A stretch of DNA of 64,000 nt from Kistimonas asteriae (GTDB lineage Bacteria > Pseudomonadota > Gammaproteobacteria > Pseudomonadales > Endozoicomonadaceae), in the NCBI RefSeq assembly GCF_018263925.1, contig NZ_JAEVHF010000005.1, positions 1 to 64,000 on the forward strand, in the 5' to 3' direction. Below the pieces are notes generated by a model. It saw nothing but the letters and a program-made list of their open reading frames with translations, made no database searches and was not told where the DNA came from. This document shows, piece by piece, positions 6,930-16,205 of this stretch; within the stretch, counting starts at the first letter, position 1; each line of letters opens with the position of its first letter. Both the position numbers and the translations under genes were made by a program.

Positions 6930-9101
6930 ATGAAACGGAATCTCTGTTTTTTCATCATTTTCATTACAGCCATAATTGCGGCTTGTTCATCGAAAGAGCC
7001 GGTAGTGGCTTACCCGCCGGACGGAGGAAATCTGGTTATTTATAACGGCACGATCCTAACAATGGCGGTAGAAAATCAGAAGCTAGATAATACTCAGGCG
7101 CTGCTGATTAAAGATGGGGTGATTAAAGGTATTGGCAAAACTCAAGATATTATCTCCCAAAGTAGCAGTCTAGAGAGCGTTAAATACCTTAATCTTAACG
7201 GTAAAACCCTGCTACCCGGATTTATTGAACCTCATGCCCATTTAATGCTGACAGCCAATGGTGAGGCAGTCACTAATCTTATGCCATGCCTGCCTGACAA
7301 ATATCAGAAAATTTATGAATTGGATTATCCCAAGGGTAAGAAATGCAAAAATTATATTAATGAAGCTTTGGGAAAGCTGGCGAAAGATAATTATTTAATT
7401 AATGGCTGGTATATCGGCAATGGTCTTGACCCGTCAAGAATGTTACTTGATAACAGAGAACCAAACCCGGAGTGGATAGATATTAACCGCCAGTTCCTTA
7501 ATCAACCGGCTCACTATATCCAGAGTTTCAACAGTGAAGATGAAGCTTTTTATATCACCACAAAACCGTCAGATGGTAATTATCCTTTTGATGATGGCAC
7601 GCCGCTATTTATTCTTGATCAATCGGGCCATCTCGCTTATGTGAACGAGGTAGCTTTTCAGAAATCCGATATCTGTTCTTTTACTCCTGGAGAAGTACTT
7701 AACAGCGAAAGTGGTGTGATCTGTGTGGGTACCAAAGATCAGATGGAAAAATCACTGGAAAATGCGAAGAGTTATTATGGATTTCCGGATGGAGCTTGGG
7801 GGATTACCTGTAAAGAAGACAGGGACATTTGCTCTTTCTCAGGTTTGTTGAATGAAGAATCGTCCTACCAACCTTTTGTTGATGCGATTGCTGACCCAGG
7901 CACTAAGGCCATGCTGAGGCATGCCAGGCAGGATGACCCTGCCTTGAAGGTTGAAAATCGCATGGTTGAGTTGATGAAAATCTTCTCCCGGCAGGGTGTT
8001 ACTACCTTTGTTGAAGGCGGTGGTTCCAGTGTAGGGATGATTGAAGCTTATAAAAATATGGTCAAAAATAATACCATGGCAGCCCGTTTGCGCGTTCTAT
8101 ATACTTGGGATATCAAAGGCACTGATGGCAACCCACTGAATCATAAGCAGTTCAAAAACGTCGTTGAGAAGATTCCCTTTGAAGACTCTGAGTTCAATGG
8201 TTTTCTCTCTGCAGGGGGCATTAAGCTCTGGGCCGATGGTTCAACTCAGGGCTGCAGCGCTGACTTAATTACAGTTTATGATATTGATGGGTTATGTAAG
8301 GAGTTTAAGCGCGGTCATCAGAATTATGATGACCAAGAGATTATTGAAAACCTTGGTCCTTTTTATGAAGATGGCTGGTATTTGAATGTACATGCCAATG
8401 GCGATCAGGCAATTATCAACACGGTTACCGCCTTCAAAAACTTTGGCGTTAATGGCCCAGAATACAGTGACACGCCGCTGACCCTGATACATTCCACTGT
8501 TTACGACGACAAACAGAAAAATGACACAATTGCTGCTATCAAAGATGCTCAGAAGTTTGTACCCAATCTCTCTGTCAGCCATTTGATAGGCCATGTGGCT
8601 TATTGGGGAGAGTCTATGAAAAATGAGCTAGGTGATGAGCGTGGCGGTCATATTGCCCCGGCTCGTAGTGAGCTGGAGAAGGGCATTGATGTGTCGTTGC
8701 ACAGTGATATGTCGATTACGCCTTTGTATCCACTCTGGTTTGTGGAGCAAGCAGTCACCCGAAAAACTTGGAAATACCCCAAACTGACCGGTAATGGCGA
8801 ATCCCTGATCCCTAATATCCCACAAAAAGAATGTATGACAAAAGGTGAATGCCTCACACCATACCGCGCGCTAATGGCGGTAACCGCAATACCGGCAAAA
8901 CAGCACCAACTGGATAAGCTGGGTACGATTGAGCGACATAAAATTGCTGACCTGGTGGTGCTGGAGCATGACCCAACGATCTCTCTTGCAGATGATATAC
9001 ATAGCATCCCAGTCGCTTGCACCTTTATTAATGGCCAAAAAGTGAAGGCTTCCGTCAGCCAAGACGGTTGCCAGCTGACGGATCTCCCAAAGCTGTTGTA
9101 A
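6930..9101 (+). CDS. Amidohydrolase-family lipoprotein (YtcJ-like)
   Basis: A 723-aa predicted lipoprotein. The ATG at 6930 (after AAAGGGAAAAAA) opens MKRNLCFFIIFITAIIAACSS, with lipobox IAAC. Amidohydrolase-3 features are the N-terminal composite sheet (GGNLVIYNGTILTM), the metal pair region LPGFIEPHAHLML (HxH), LWADGSTQGCSA, NVHANGDQAI, LTLIHSTV, DVSLHSDMS and the C-terminal KIADLVVLEHDP. These are zinc-dependent hydrolases of amide or related bonds; the substrate is unknown. Six or more cysteines in the mature part suggest disulphides in the periplasm. Length is somewhat above the 530-600 aa usual for YtcJ-type enzymes because of an insertion around residues 90-300. The IS1 derivative ends 31 bases upstream and could affect expression. 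Confidence 0.85.
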   Translation: MKRNLCFFIIFITAIIAACSSKEPVVAYPPDGGNLVIYNGTILTMAVENQKLDNTQALLIKDGVIKGIGKTQDIISQSSSLESVKYLNLNGKTLLPGFIEPHAHLMLTANGEAVTNLMPCLPDKYQKIYELDYPKGKKCKNYINEALGKLAKDNYLINGWYIGNGLDPSRMLLDNREPNPEWIDINRQFLNQPAHYIQSFNSEDEAFYITTKPSDGNYPFDDGTPLFILDQSGHLAYVNEVAFQKSDICSFTPGEVLNSESGVICVGTKDQMEKSLENAKSYYGFPDGAWGITCKEDRDICSFSGLLNEESSYQPFVDAIADPGTKAMLRHARQDDPALKVENRMVELMKIFSRQGVTTFVEGGGSSVGMIEAYKNMVKNNTMAARLRVLYTWDIKGTDGNPLNHKQFKNVVEKIPFEDSEFNGFLSAGGIKLWADGSTQGCSADLITVYDIDGLCKEFKRGHQNYDDQEIIENLGPFYEDGWYLNVHANGDQAIINTVTAFKNFGVNGPEYSDTPLTLIHSTVYDDKQKNDTIAAIKDAQKFVPNLSVSHLIGHVAYWGESMKNELGDERGGHIAPARSELEKGIDVSLHSDMSITPLYPLWFVEQAVTRKTWKYPKLTGNGESLIPNIPQKECMTKGECLTPYRALMAVTAIPAKQHQLDKLGTIERHKIADLVVLEHDPTISLADDIHSIPVACTFINGQKVKASVSQDGCQLTDLPKLL

Positions 9102-9118
9102 CCAATTTTGGGCTGTAT

Positions 9119-9144
9119 GGGCTGTTGTTATCAAACAGCAGCCC
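9119..9144. terminator. Hairpin after the amidohydrolase gene
   Basis: GGGCTGTTGTT-ATC-AACAGCAGCCC forms an 11-bp stem with one G:T pair, 18 bases after the stop. No T-run follows on the plus strand, so it may be a weak or factor-dependent terminator. Confidence 0.45.
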
Positions 9145-9289
9145 AGTAAAAACAGACCCATTAAGAATCAAGCAGGTTTCGTGCAGTTTTGAGTTTTGTG
9201 TCCAGAGCTGAAAAGAGTGAAAACTAGGCTCGCTTAAAGCAGAACTGATAAAGGCAGTCACTTTTATGGTGAGATGCATTTGCGGGATT

Positions 9290-9350
9290 TGAACTTCCCC
9301 CGTTTTAGTGGACAGCCAAATCACTAAAACGGAGACTGCCATGCGCAGGT
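9290..9350. repeat. IS3-type element end or mobile hairpin, copy 1
   Basis: TGAACTTCCCCCGTTTTAGT and onward, with stem CCGTTTTAGTG/CACTAAAACGG around GACAGCCAAAT, then GGAGACTGCCATGCGC. The layout recalls the left end of IS3-family (IS51/IS407-like) elements, which often start TGAAC...CC. The same unit occurs as a perfect palindrome at 46263-46315 and as a half copy at 43490-43509. No IS3 orfA survives here; the Imm33 gene follows immediately. Confidence 0.6.
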
Positions 9351-9356
9351 ATGTAT

Positions 9357-9689
9357 ATGAAAGACCAAAAGGAAATATGCAAAAAATTCGAAACCATGCC
9401 CTTTCCTTGCAATGGCAAGGACAAACTAGGTATCGCAATTGATACAATTGGAAAACTACCCATTAATGGTTTGCGCCACATGCCAGAAAAAGGTACCAGT
9501 GGCTGGTATATATGGTGTGGAGAAGAGCTATCCGATTCACCAGATTTCTTTAATCCCATTCATGTAGAACATATTGAAAAATACTTGCCCAACGTAAACC
9601 AATATTTGTTATTACCTCCAGGGTATCGCTTTTTAATAACTAATAAGTACGAAGATGTATGGTATGACCCTCAGTTAACAACCGTGTGA
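9357..9689 (+). CDS. Imm33-like (DUF2185) immunity-type protein
   Basis: A 110-aa small soluble protein. MKDQKEICKKFE is followed by INGLRHMPEKGTSGWYIWCGEELSDSPDFFNPIHVEHIEKYLPNVNQYLLLPPGYRFLI and YEDVWYDPQL. This is the conserved layout of the Imm33/DUF2185 family, predicted to neutralise polymorphic toxins. No toxin gene is adjacent, so it may be an orphan immunity gene. The upstream region is an IS-type end that has replaced the native 5' flank: there is no good ribosome site, and the start could also be ATG 9351. Confidence 0.78.
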   Translation: MKDQKEICKKFETMPFPCNGKDKLGIAIDTIGKLPINGLRHMPEKGTSGWYIWCGEELSDSPDFFNPIHVEHIEKYLPNVNQYLLLPPGYRFLITNKYEDVWYDPQLTTV

Positions 9690-9731
9690 TTAAATAATCT
9701 ATCCGTAATGCATCAAGAGAACAGGTCCTAT

Positions 9732-10385
9732 ATGCAAAAATACCCTTTCCGTGGTATAGAAAGTAATGGCTTTCTTTTAAAAGGAACAATTTCTCAAGAA
9801 AAAGCGATTGAATTAGCGGGAAATGATTTTAGATTTGCACAGTCAGAGTCTCCAAACCATGTGCGTTGTGCATTACTTGTGGTTCGCATTGAGCAGCTAA
9901 CGACATGGGGAATTCCCATCATACGTTGGACTTATCCAGAGGCAGTCTGGATGCTAGAACTATCCGACAATTCATTTATAGCGATAAAAGCGCATACCCC
10001 AGGATATATGCTGGGTGCACTTTCATTGATGGATAAATATAACACCGATATTGGTTCGATAACGTTATCGAAACGTGAGGATTCTGCAACTATTTCAGTT
10101 AGCTCAAAACAATCAATATTCACTGCAAACTTAATGGGATCGGCTCAAGGCGATACGAAACTCATAACAAACTTATGGACACGAAACCATAAGGGCAACT
10201 ATTACAGAATTCCATGGGGTGCCAATGAACCAGCCAGTGCCTATCGTATGCATTGCAACGTAGAAGATAGTTCTCTTGGTGAGAAGGTCTTTGGAAAAGG
10301 AATAGTCTGGGAGGATGAAGCGATTTATTTTATAGAACGTGTTCATCAGTGTGCACCTGCATATTCAGAATCACCTATGATTTAA
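9732..10385 (+). CDS. Hypothetical protein, 217 aa
   Basis: The ATG at 9732 (MQKYPFRGIESNGF) is preferred over the upstream ATG at 9708 because AACAGGTCCTAT stands at proper distance. The protein is predicted globular, without signal peptide or membrane segments, and contains repeated beta-type segments (VRCALLVVRIEQLTTWGIPIIRWTYPEAVWMLELSDNSFIAIKA) and a late RIPWGANEPASAYRMHCNVEDSS. I do not recognise the family. It follows the Imm33 gene by 42 bases and may be co-transcribed with it. Confidence 0.65.
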   Translation: MQKYPFRGIESNGFLLKGTISQEKAIELAGNDFRFAQSESPNHVRCALLVVRIEQLTTWGIPIIRWTYPEAVWMLELSDNSFIAIKAHTPGYMLGALSLMDKYNTDIGSITLSKREDSATISVSSKQSIFTANLMGSAQGDTKLITNLWTRNHKGNYYRIPWGANEPASAYRMHCNVEDSSLGEKVFGKGIVWEDEAIYFIERVHQCAPAYSESPMI

Positions 10386-10636
10386 CATCATTTGATTAGA
10401 AATCATTATCGTATTTCCAACAACTTCTTTATTTTAACAACCAGCACAACATTGCCTTTAATTAATTCCGAAGAGTGTCATAGCATTTACCAAATGCAGT
10501 CAATTAACTATACGCCTACGGCGCCAGACATAGCAAAGTTGCAACAGTTACTGGTGTGTTATTCAAAGCATCAATCTGTGCTTGCCCTCTCGATCACGTC
10601 ATCATTCAAAGAAATATAACAACCAATGGAGATACG

Positions 10637-11059
10637 ATGAAAAAGCAATACTTAGGCTGGTTCACCGCCTGTCTCATCCTACTGAGTGGCTGTTCGCTGA
10701 ATTTAGTCGGCCCTTATGATCCGCAAACCACCGCTCAACTACAAACTATTGACCGCAAGATCGAATATATGTACCTCTCGATGCACGCTCTGGAGGAAAG
10801 CCAGCGTCACTACGATCGGTTTGCCAAACAATACCTTGACCTTGATATCGACATTCGAGCTTTGGAACGCAGGCAGGAACGACGCGAGAGCAACAAGGAA
10901 ACGCTGCAGCAAGTTCAGATACTCGCTCAGCTCTGGCAGCAGGATCGTAAAATTCACCAACAGCAAGACGGTCTTTCAGACTTTATGATCAAACGCCGCC
11001 AGGAACAATACCTACGGCTTATCGACACAATAATGCGTGGCGAACTCGCCAAACAATAG
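10637..11059 (+). CDS. Small lipoprotein with helical/coiled-coil body
   Basis: MKKQYLGWFTACLILLSGCSLN gives a signal peptide with lipobox LSGC, so the mature 122-aa protein should be lipid-anchored at Cys19. The rest is highly helical and charged (ALEESQRHYDRFAKQYLDLDIDIRALERRQERRESNKETLQQ), consistent with a coiled coil in the periplasm. The start at 10637 follows ATGGAGATACG; the longer frame upstream is not needed. The next gene starts 18 bases after the stop, suggesting a two-gene operon. The family is not recognised. Confidence 0.75.
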   Translation: MKKQYLGWFTACLILLSGCSLNLVGPYDPQTTAQLQTIDRKIEYMYLSMHALEESQRHYDRFAKQYLDLDIDIRALERRQERRESNKETLQQVQILAQLWQQDRKIHQQQDGLSDFMIKRRQEQYLRLIDTIMRGELAKQ

Positions 11060-11077
11060 TCTATTGGAGCAGATACC

Positions 11078-11377
11078 ATGACAGACACCATTGAATCCGT
11101 ACTGATGCAGATTACCGCTCAAATCGAGGATTCCTCGATAAAAGAACAGCTAGGGAATGCGCTTATAACCAGTATTAGAATGCAACAAGTCGCTATCGAA
11201 CAACTTCTCATCGCAAGAAAGAACGGCGAGATAACCGAGGAGGACTTTGAAATTGAGCTCACTCGTGAAAAGCAAATAACAGTAGCGGAAATGCTCACGT
11301 CGCAAATCATTGCGAAGGCTGAAGTTCAACGAGTCGTGAACAAGACTTTCCAGGCACTGGCTAACGTGCTGGTGTAA
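11078..11377 (+). CDS. Small helical protein of unknown function
   Basis: A 99-aa all-alpha, amphipathic protein without signal peptide (MTDTIESVLMQITAQIEDSSIKEQLGNALITSIRMQQVAIEQLLIARKNG...). A ribosome site TTGGAGCAGATACC precedes the ATG, 18 bases after the lipoprotein gene, so the two are probably co-expressed. No motif I can name. Confidence 0.65.
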   Translation: MTDTIESVLMQITAQIEDSSIKEQLGNALITSIRMQQVAIEQLLIARKNGEITEEDFEIELTREKQITVAEMLTSQIIAKAEVQRVVNKTFQALANVLV

Positions 11378-11545
11378 TCTACCTCGGCTTGCTACAGACA
11401 AAACCAATAACGCAAGCTTACGACGTAATACCGTTACACAATAGACACATGCACAAGGCGCTGATAGTTGTTGATTCGATCCCGGGGCGACTAAACCTTC
11501 CCTGGAGCTGGCACTATCTATTTTCTACCAATGAGTTGATTATCG

Positions 11546-12049
11546 ATGGAAACCGTTTCAATTTTGGTAGATGTACAGAACGTCTACTATACAACGAAGC
11601 AAGCTTACGGTCGTAATTTCGATTACAACAAGTTCTGGCGTTACGCAACCAATAACAGGAGGGTTATAAACGCAGTCGCCTACGCAATCGATAAAGTGGA
11701 TGAAAAGCAAAGGCATTTCCAAAATATACTTAGAGCGATTGGCTTTGAGGTGAAGTTAAAACCCTTTATACAACGTTCCGATGGTTCGGCGAAAGGCGAT
11801 TGGGATGCCGGTATTACATTAGATGCGATGGAATATGCAGAACAAAGCGATACGATTGTTTTAGTTTCAGGGGATGGTGATTTCGATTTACTCGCAGATA
11901 GAATGAGAACCAAACACAATGCTACGGTAGAGGTGTATGGCGTTGATAGGTTGACCGCAGCGTCATTGATAGATTCAGCGAATAAGTTTATTCCAATAAA
12001 ATCAGACTTATTACTAAATTTAAACCCGATCACGTATAAGTTACTGTAG
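11546..12049 (+). CDS. NYN-domain (LabA/DUF88-like) predicted ribonuclease
   Basis: A 167-aa single NYN domain of the PIN-like nuclease fold. VSILVDVQNVYYT carries the first acidic strand (D followed by N), then the middle acidic residue in GDWDAGITLDAMEYA, and TIVLVSGDGDFDLLADRM supplies the GDGDF motif with the remaining acidic cluster. VEVYGVD...SLIDSANKFI closes the domain. NYN proteins are metal-dependent RNases acting in RNA processing. The protein is short and lacks the extra C-terminal domain some LabA members have. It stands alone on the plus strand. Confidence 0.88.
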   Translation: METVSILVDVQNVYYTTKQAYGRNFDYNKFWRYATNNRRVINAVAYAIDKVDEKQRHFQNILRAIGFEVKLKPFIQRSDGSAKGDWDAGITLDAMEYAEQSDTIVLVSGDGDFDLLADRMRTKHNATVEVYGVDRLTAASLIDSANKFIPIKSDLLLNLNPITYKLL

Positions 12050-12159
12050 CTCTTCGCCAACCAATAAAAATGCAGCAATGGATAAATTCTTGAATAAAGA
12101 ATATAACTATTGAGAGTAGGTTACGTGCAAATATAAATAATAATCCATTAGGTTACATA

Positions 12160-12930
12160 ATGAATATGAATTCAATCAAAATTAACTCCTTCGTTTTGAT
12201 ACTATTATCAGCAACGTCCAATCACTTACTTGCTGATAGTAATACTCATGATAAAAGTTTATGGAATCGCCTCTATATAGGCAGCCATATTAATAGCGTC
12301 CATTATAAATCGAACGTTACCACCAGCTCCAACCCGGGCTCATATTTCATCAATGATGACTATTCTCAACTGATGGATGCTGGGTCTGGCTCACCGTCCG
12401 GCAATGATATCTCTGGCGGTATCAACATAGGATGGAATTATGCGTGGGATAATTTCATATTCGGTATTGAAGCTGATTATTTACATGCCAATAAAAAGCT
12501 TAAGATACACAGTGGTGATATTTTTTATATCACTCAACCTGCAGACACTTTCAGAACAACCAGCCAGATAAACATAAAAGATACATTCTCCTTACGACCA
12601 AAAGTTGGCTACATGTGGGGAGGCTCGCTAGTTTACATTACAGGCGGAGTCTCTTTAGCAAAATTAGAACACAGTTTTAATTTTTCTGAGACCTTTGAAA
12701 ATCAGCTGTCCAGTGCCAAAAAATCAAAAACCCAGATAGGGTGGACGATTGGTGCCGGGATGGAACATGCTATAAACAACAACTGGTCAGTAAAACTTGA
12801 GTATTTATATACTGAATTTGATGACTTAAAGACGAGCAGTCCCCTTTCCGGCTATCCCGACCAGATTATTGATAACAAGGTAAGCGTTAAAATGTCTGAC
12901 TTCAGGGTTGGAATTAACTACAGATTCTAG
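12160..12930 (+). CDS. Outer-membrane beta-barrel protein (Omp25/OmpA-like porin family)
   Basis: A 256-aa protein with signal peptide (MNMNSIKINSFVLILLSATSNHLLA) and alternating beta strands typical of eight-stranded barrels: GGINIGWNYAWDNFIFGIEADYLHA, SLRPKVGYMWGGSLVYITGGVSLAKLEHSF, GWTIGAGMEHAINNNWSVKLEYLYTEFDDL and the closing DFRVGINYRF, with the terminal Phe used for BAM recognition. It is expected in the outer membrane as a surface antigen or small porin. No operon partners. Confidence 0.88.
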   Translation: MNMNSIKINSFVLILLSATSNHLLADSNTHDKSLWNRLYIGSHINSVHYKSNVTTSSNPGSYFINDDYSQLMDAGSGSPSGNDISGGINIGWNYAWDNFIFGIEADYLHANKKLKIHSGDIFYITQPADTFRTTSQINIKDTFSLRPKVGYMWGGSLVYITGGVSLAKLEHSFNFSETFENQLSSAKKSKTQIGWTIGAGMEHAINNNWSVKLEYLYTEFDDLKTSSPLSGYPDQIIDNKVSVKMSDFRVGINYRF

Positions 12931-13249
12931 AAGAAGTTACTGTTCAGCATTAAGAATTTTTATTATTAATCGTTCCCTTATCGGAGGCCTACTCGACAAT
13001 TGAATACGTTCACACTGTATTTTAAAAGATATCAAGCATGGACAATATCCATCAGTATCAGGAAAGAGTGTTGTTAAGAATTCCGGCTCGGCGAAGAATG
13101 GATCAGTTGTGAAACTTTAGAGCTTGGAAGGTGATGTTCCCCGAGCGTTGACATTGAAACCAATAATGACTCTAAAGATAACAAGTCATTCTCACCGTCA
13201 TGGTTTGAGAAATACATCCCCTGTTATTTAGATATACTTTAACCGTCGC
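12931..13249. other. Gap between convergent genes
   Basis: About 320 bases between the barrel-protein stop and the 3' end of the minus-strand gene. I see no ORF of note, no strong hairpin and no repeat. Confidence 0.4.
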
Positions 13250-14431
13250 TTAGAGCTCTACCGCGTCAGCAACGATTACAGGAAAGAGTTCAGACCCGTG
13301 AAACGTAATGGTCTGCCAACAACTGCCATCCGATTTTGGTGTAAATTCAATGTGATAGCCGCTTGGATAGTAATCCAAGTCACCTCGATCTCTTGGGTCG
13401 CTTTGGTCACGCGGTATTTTTTTTGTATCTAAGGGCTCTTGTAGCGTTACAGCTGTTAGCTGCCCTGATTCAAGTATGGGGGTTAAACGCTGAACGACGG
13501 CTGCCGGGGTGTTACTCCAGAAAGGGGCATGTGTCACATCTGTCGATAATGCAGCCACCCCATGTCTCCCAGGTGCTACTACAGCATCAGTAATGGATGC
13601 ATCCACTTCAATTTCAGCCAATAGTTCTGAATAATACGTCCAAGGGAATGAACTTGTTTTCTCCGATGACAAAGGGTCCTTTGTTTTATGTATTGATAAT
13701 GGGTCTATAAAAAAACATAAACCTGATTCTTTTACTTTCTGGTAAGCATCATTAAGTAAACTCTCATGCATAGCGCCAAACATCATCACCTTTCTAAACG
13801 CTCGAGGATGTAGTCTAAGGAAACTTTCATGCTGTAACTGCAACTCCTTATCATCAGACTCAAGATATCCACTCATGTAGGAATCACTGAAACGCAGGGA
13901 GATGAACCTACCTCCAAATTCCCTTGTTTTTTCTCTTACTGTAAAACTGATTTCAGCAATGTTATCTGTATTCTGGGCTTGAGCGACATCTTCAATAGGG
14001 GGGAGGGTGTATAGGAAAGCCAGAAGCTGGCAAATATTGGGGGTACTGTATTTGGTTAGGTAATCTTCTCTTGGCAGCTCTGTGTCGAATAGCGTTCTTC
14101 CCGCTATTGTCAACAGACCAGATTCTTGATAAACAGGCCACTGATGGCCATGCCTTCTTGTTATCGTCAATGTAGTTACTTCTTGAGAGGCAATATTTCT
14201 ATTATGTGGATAGGACTTACGGCCTGTTGTACTATCGACTTCTGTCACCGTACGTTTTAGTACCGCTATAGCCGGTATATCAGCCTTGCCACCCTGCATC
14301 CGTAACTCATAAGTACTTGCGAAAGCTATAGGCGCAGAAGTGGTTTTTTTTCCAGGTAAAACGTCGGTTTTTAAGAGAGGCTTAGATGATCTATACGATG
14401 AACCTGATTCTATATCACTACGAGATTCCAT
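13250..14431 (-). CDS. Unknown soluble protein, possible effector
   Basis: A 394-aa reading from the ATG at 14431 (eight bases after AGGAG); the in-frame ATG at 14437 sits too close to it. No signal peptide or membrane segment. The N-terminus is Ser/Lys-rich and probably disordered (MESRSDIESGSSYRSSKPLLK), a style shared with the other large unknown proteins of this window. The folded part contains AFRKVMMFGAMHESLLNDAYQKVKESGLCFFIDPLSIHKTKDP. No known domain is recognised. Host-directed function is speculation from composition and neighbourhood. Confidence 0.7.
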   Translation of the reverse strand: MESRSDIESGSSYRSSKPLLKTDVLPGKKTTSAPIAFASTYELRMQGGKADIPAIAVLKRTVTEVDSTTGRKSYPHNRNIASQEVTTLTITRRHGHQWPVYQESGLLTIAGRTLFDTELPREDYLTKYSTPNICQLLAFLYTLPPIEDVAQAQNTDNIAEISFTVREKTREFGGRFISLRFSDSYMSGYLESDDKELQLQHESFLRLHPRAFRKVMMFGAMHESLLNDAYQKVKESGLCFFIDPLSIHKTKDPLSSEKTSSFPWTYYSELLAEIEVDASITDAVVAPGRHGVAALSTDVTHAPFWSNTPAAVVQRLTPILESGQLTAVTLQEPLDTKKIPRDQSDPRDRGDLDYYPSGYHIEFTPKSDGSCWQTITFHGSELFPVIVADAVEL

Positions 14432-14671
14432 GGCCATAACTCCTTAATTTTAGAACAGAGTAAAAAAATACCATTAGGTTCAGATTGCTTATTAAGGGTT
14501 TTATCCCGAAATAATTAAACTGAAGCTCTTTACAAGAACAGTCATTCATATTGGCTCTTTTATGGGTCAATTAGTTCACGATTAGTTAGCCATTTTATTT
14601 ACATCCGTTAGGCATGCTGACTACCAGCCTCCAGCTCAGCGCCTTAAATTCATGAATAAGTATGTTCCTGC

Positions 14672-15071
14672 CTCACAGAGTAGCTCTACCTTGGTCTTCT
14701 CGAAGGGATGGCTTGTTACTTGTTGGGGAGAGAATGTTTAAATCGCGGAATACGGTGTTTGGACTGATATTGAGTACACGCCCCGTCTCTCTTCCCCCTG
14801 CACCATTCATTGCCATGTCGATAATCCGCTCATGGGTTCCTGACTGGTTCGCATTGTAGATGAACTCGATCTGAAAGCTGTGCTTGCAGTCACGACAGAG
14901 GTAACGTTGAAAGCCAGAAGGCTCTTTACCGTTTCTCACAACAGCTTTGGTACCATCACAATGGACACAAACAACATCAATCTTTGCCATAGAGCCTACA
15001 GATAAAACCGCTGCAATATACAGGTTCTATCTATGATCGGTATCCGCAATCAACGTATTGGCGGCATTACC
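14672..15071 (-). mobile_element. Truncated IS1-family derivative, copy B
   Basis: A close relative of the element at 6498-6898: same outer end GGTAATGCCGCCAATACG (15071 inward), same InsA zinc-ribbon and HTH (ORF 14990-14673, 105 aa), same left limit at CTCACAGAG. InsB is missing. It ends 21 bases before the next plus-strand ATG. Confidence 0.85.
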
Positions 15072-15092
15072 AAATTTTAACGGGTAATAACA

Positions 15093-15488
15093 ATGAAGAC
15101 TTACATCCTCATTTTCCTGATCAGTTACAGCAGCTACATTTATGCCAATGAGCTGCCAATGGAGAAATTCATTCATGTAATATCCAATAACTACACAAAA
15201 GTACATTGTTCCGAGAGTGGTTATGGGGGAGCCTGTTTTGCTATTCCCACCACTGAATGCAAAGTATCCATTCGCTCTCACATTAAACAATGCTTTTTAA
15301 CACTCCGAAAAGAAATACCGCAATCTATAGCCACTAAGGAGGAAGCATCACTGTGGAGTGGCAAAATCATGCAATGCGCTGGAGAAAACTTCCACCATAG
15401 TCATGATAACCGTTTCCAGTTCCAATGGAATTGTGCAACACTCATTGGTAAAACAGTGAAGCATAATCTGTTTAACAAAACCCCATAA
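15093..15488 (+). CDS. Secreted cysteine-containing protein, unknown
   Basis: A 131-aa protein with signal peptide MKTYILIFLISYSSYIYA. The mature part has six cysteines (KVHCSESGYGGACFAIPTTECKVS, QCFLT, MQCAG, WNCAT), suggesting three disulphides in an exported domain. No family recognised. An IS1 derivative ends 21 bases upstream of the ATG, so native promoter and ribosome site are partly replaced (AACGGGTAATAACA is the only candidate). The RDD gene begins 29 bases after the stop. Confidence 0.7.
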   Translation: MKTYILIFLISYSSYIYANELPMEKFIHVISNNYTKVHCSESGYGGACFAIPTTECKVSIRSHIKQCFLTLRKEIPQSIATKEEASLWSGKIMQCAGENFHHSHDNRFQFQWNCATLIGKTVKHNLFNKTP

Positions 15489-15517
15489 AAATCAACAGCC
15501 ACGAAGAAAGACACAAT

Positions 15518-16021
15518 ATGAACAATGTATACGAACCCCCACAATCGGACCTGAAACATGATAAAGAAAAGTATGAATATGCCGGTTTCTGGATAAGAAC
15601 GGGGGCATCCATTATTGACTCCATATTGATACTCGCCATTACAACACCATTAATTTTTATGGTTTATGGCAGTGGTTACTACACATCAGAAACCTTCATC
15701 CATGGGCCCTTTGATGTTTTTATCAATTATATTTTTCCGTTAGCGGCAACATTGGTTTTCTGGTCTTACAAGTCGGCGACACCCGGAAAAATGGTCATCA
15801 GTGCCCAAATTGTCGATGCGAAAACCGGTCAAAAGCCCTCGACAAGCCAGTTTATTGTACGTTACGTCGGTTATATCCTGTCCATGATTCCCCTGTTTCT
15901 CGGTTTCTTCTGGATCGCCTGGGATAGCAAAAAACAGGGATGGCATGACAAAGTAGCGGGTACGGTTGTCATACGTAATCGTAACCGTGGTACAGAAGAC
16001 GTCTCATTTCCAAACCAATAA
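15518..16021 (+). CDS. RDD-family membrane protein
   Basis: A 167-aa protein with a polar N-terminus (MNNVYEPPQSDLKHDKEKYEYAGFWIRTGASIID) and the RDD signature (Arg-...-Asp-...-Asp: GFWIRTGASIIDSILI). There are three to four predicted membrane helices, the conserved ATPGKMVISAQIVDAKTGQKPS loop and the end KKQGWHDKVAGTVVI. RDD proteins act in the inner membrane; some are linked to ion exchange, most are uncharacterised. A terminator-like hairpin follows at 16031. Confidence 0.9.
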   Translation: MNNVYEPPQSDLKHDKEKYEYAGFWIRTGASIIDSILILAITTPLIFMVYGSGYYTSETFIHGPFDVFINYIFPLAATLVFWSYKSATPGKMVISAQIVDAKTGQKPSTSQFIVRYVGYILSMIPLFLGFFWIAWDSKKQGWHDKVAGTVVIRNRNRGTEDVSFPNQ

Positions 16022-16030
16022 CCCAAGACT

Positions 16031-16060
16031 GCCGCTGCATTACAGCGGCAGAAGCCTTTT
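16031..16060 (+). terminator. Rho-independent terminator candidate
   Basis: GCCGCTG-CATTA-CAGCGGC (16031-16049) with a perfect 7-bp GC stem, followed by AGAAGCCTTTT. It is ten bases after the RDD gene stop. Confidence 0.65.
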
Positions 16061-16205
16061 CTGGCACATATCAAAACGTTTCTGGTAACGCGAACGCATC
16101 GTATCGCCCGCCCTATTGTGTGACGTAACAGCCCCAGGCGTTCGTTAGCCCGCAATACCCAATCACCGCCCAAAATTTCTGATTACCCACGACAAGGATG
16201 CATGC

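Noticed and set aside
10513..10525. CGCCTACGGCGCC similar to the core of the attC at 850-904
   Set aside because: No R''/R' boxes around it and no cassette-like gene organisation; chance or a lone remnant.
10392..10619. Open frame before the lipoprotein gene
   Set aside because: No ribosome site, low-complexity product, overlaps the leader of the lipoprotein gene.
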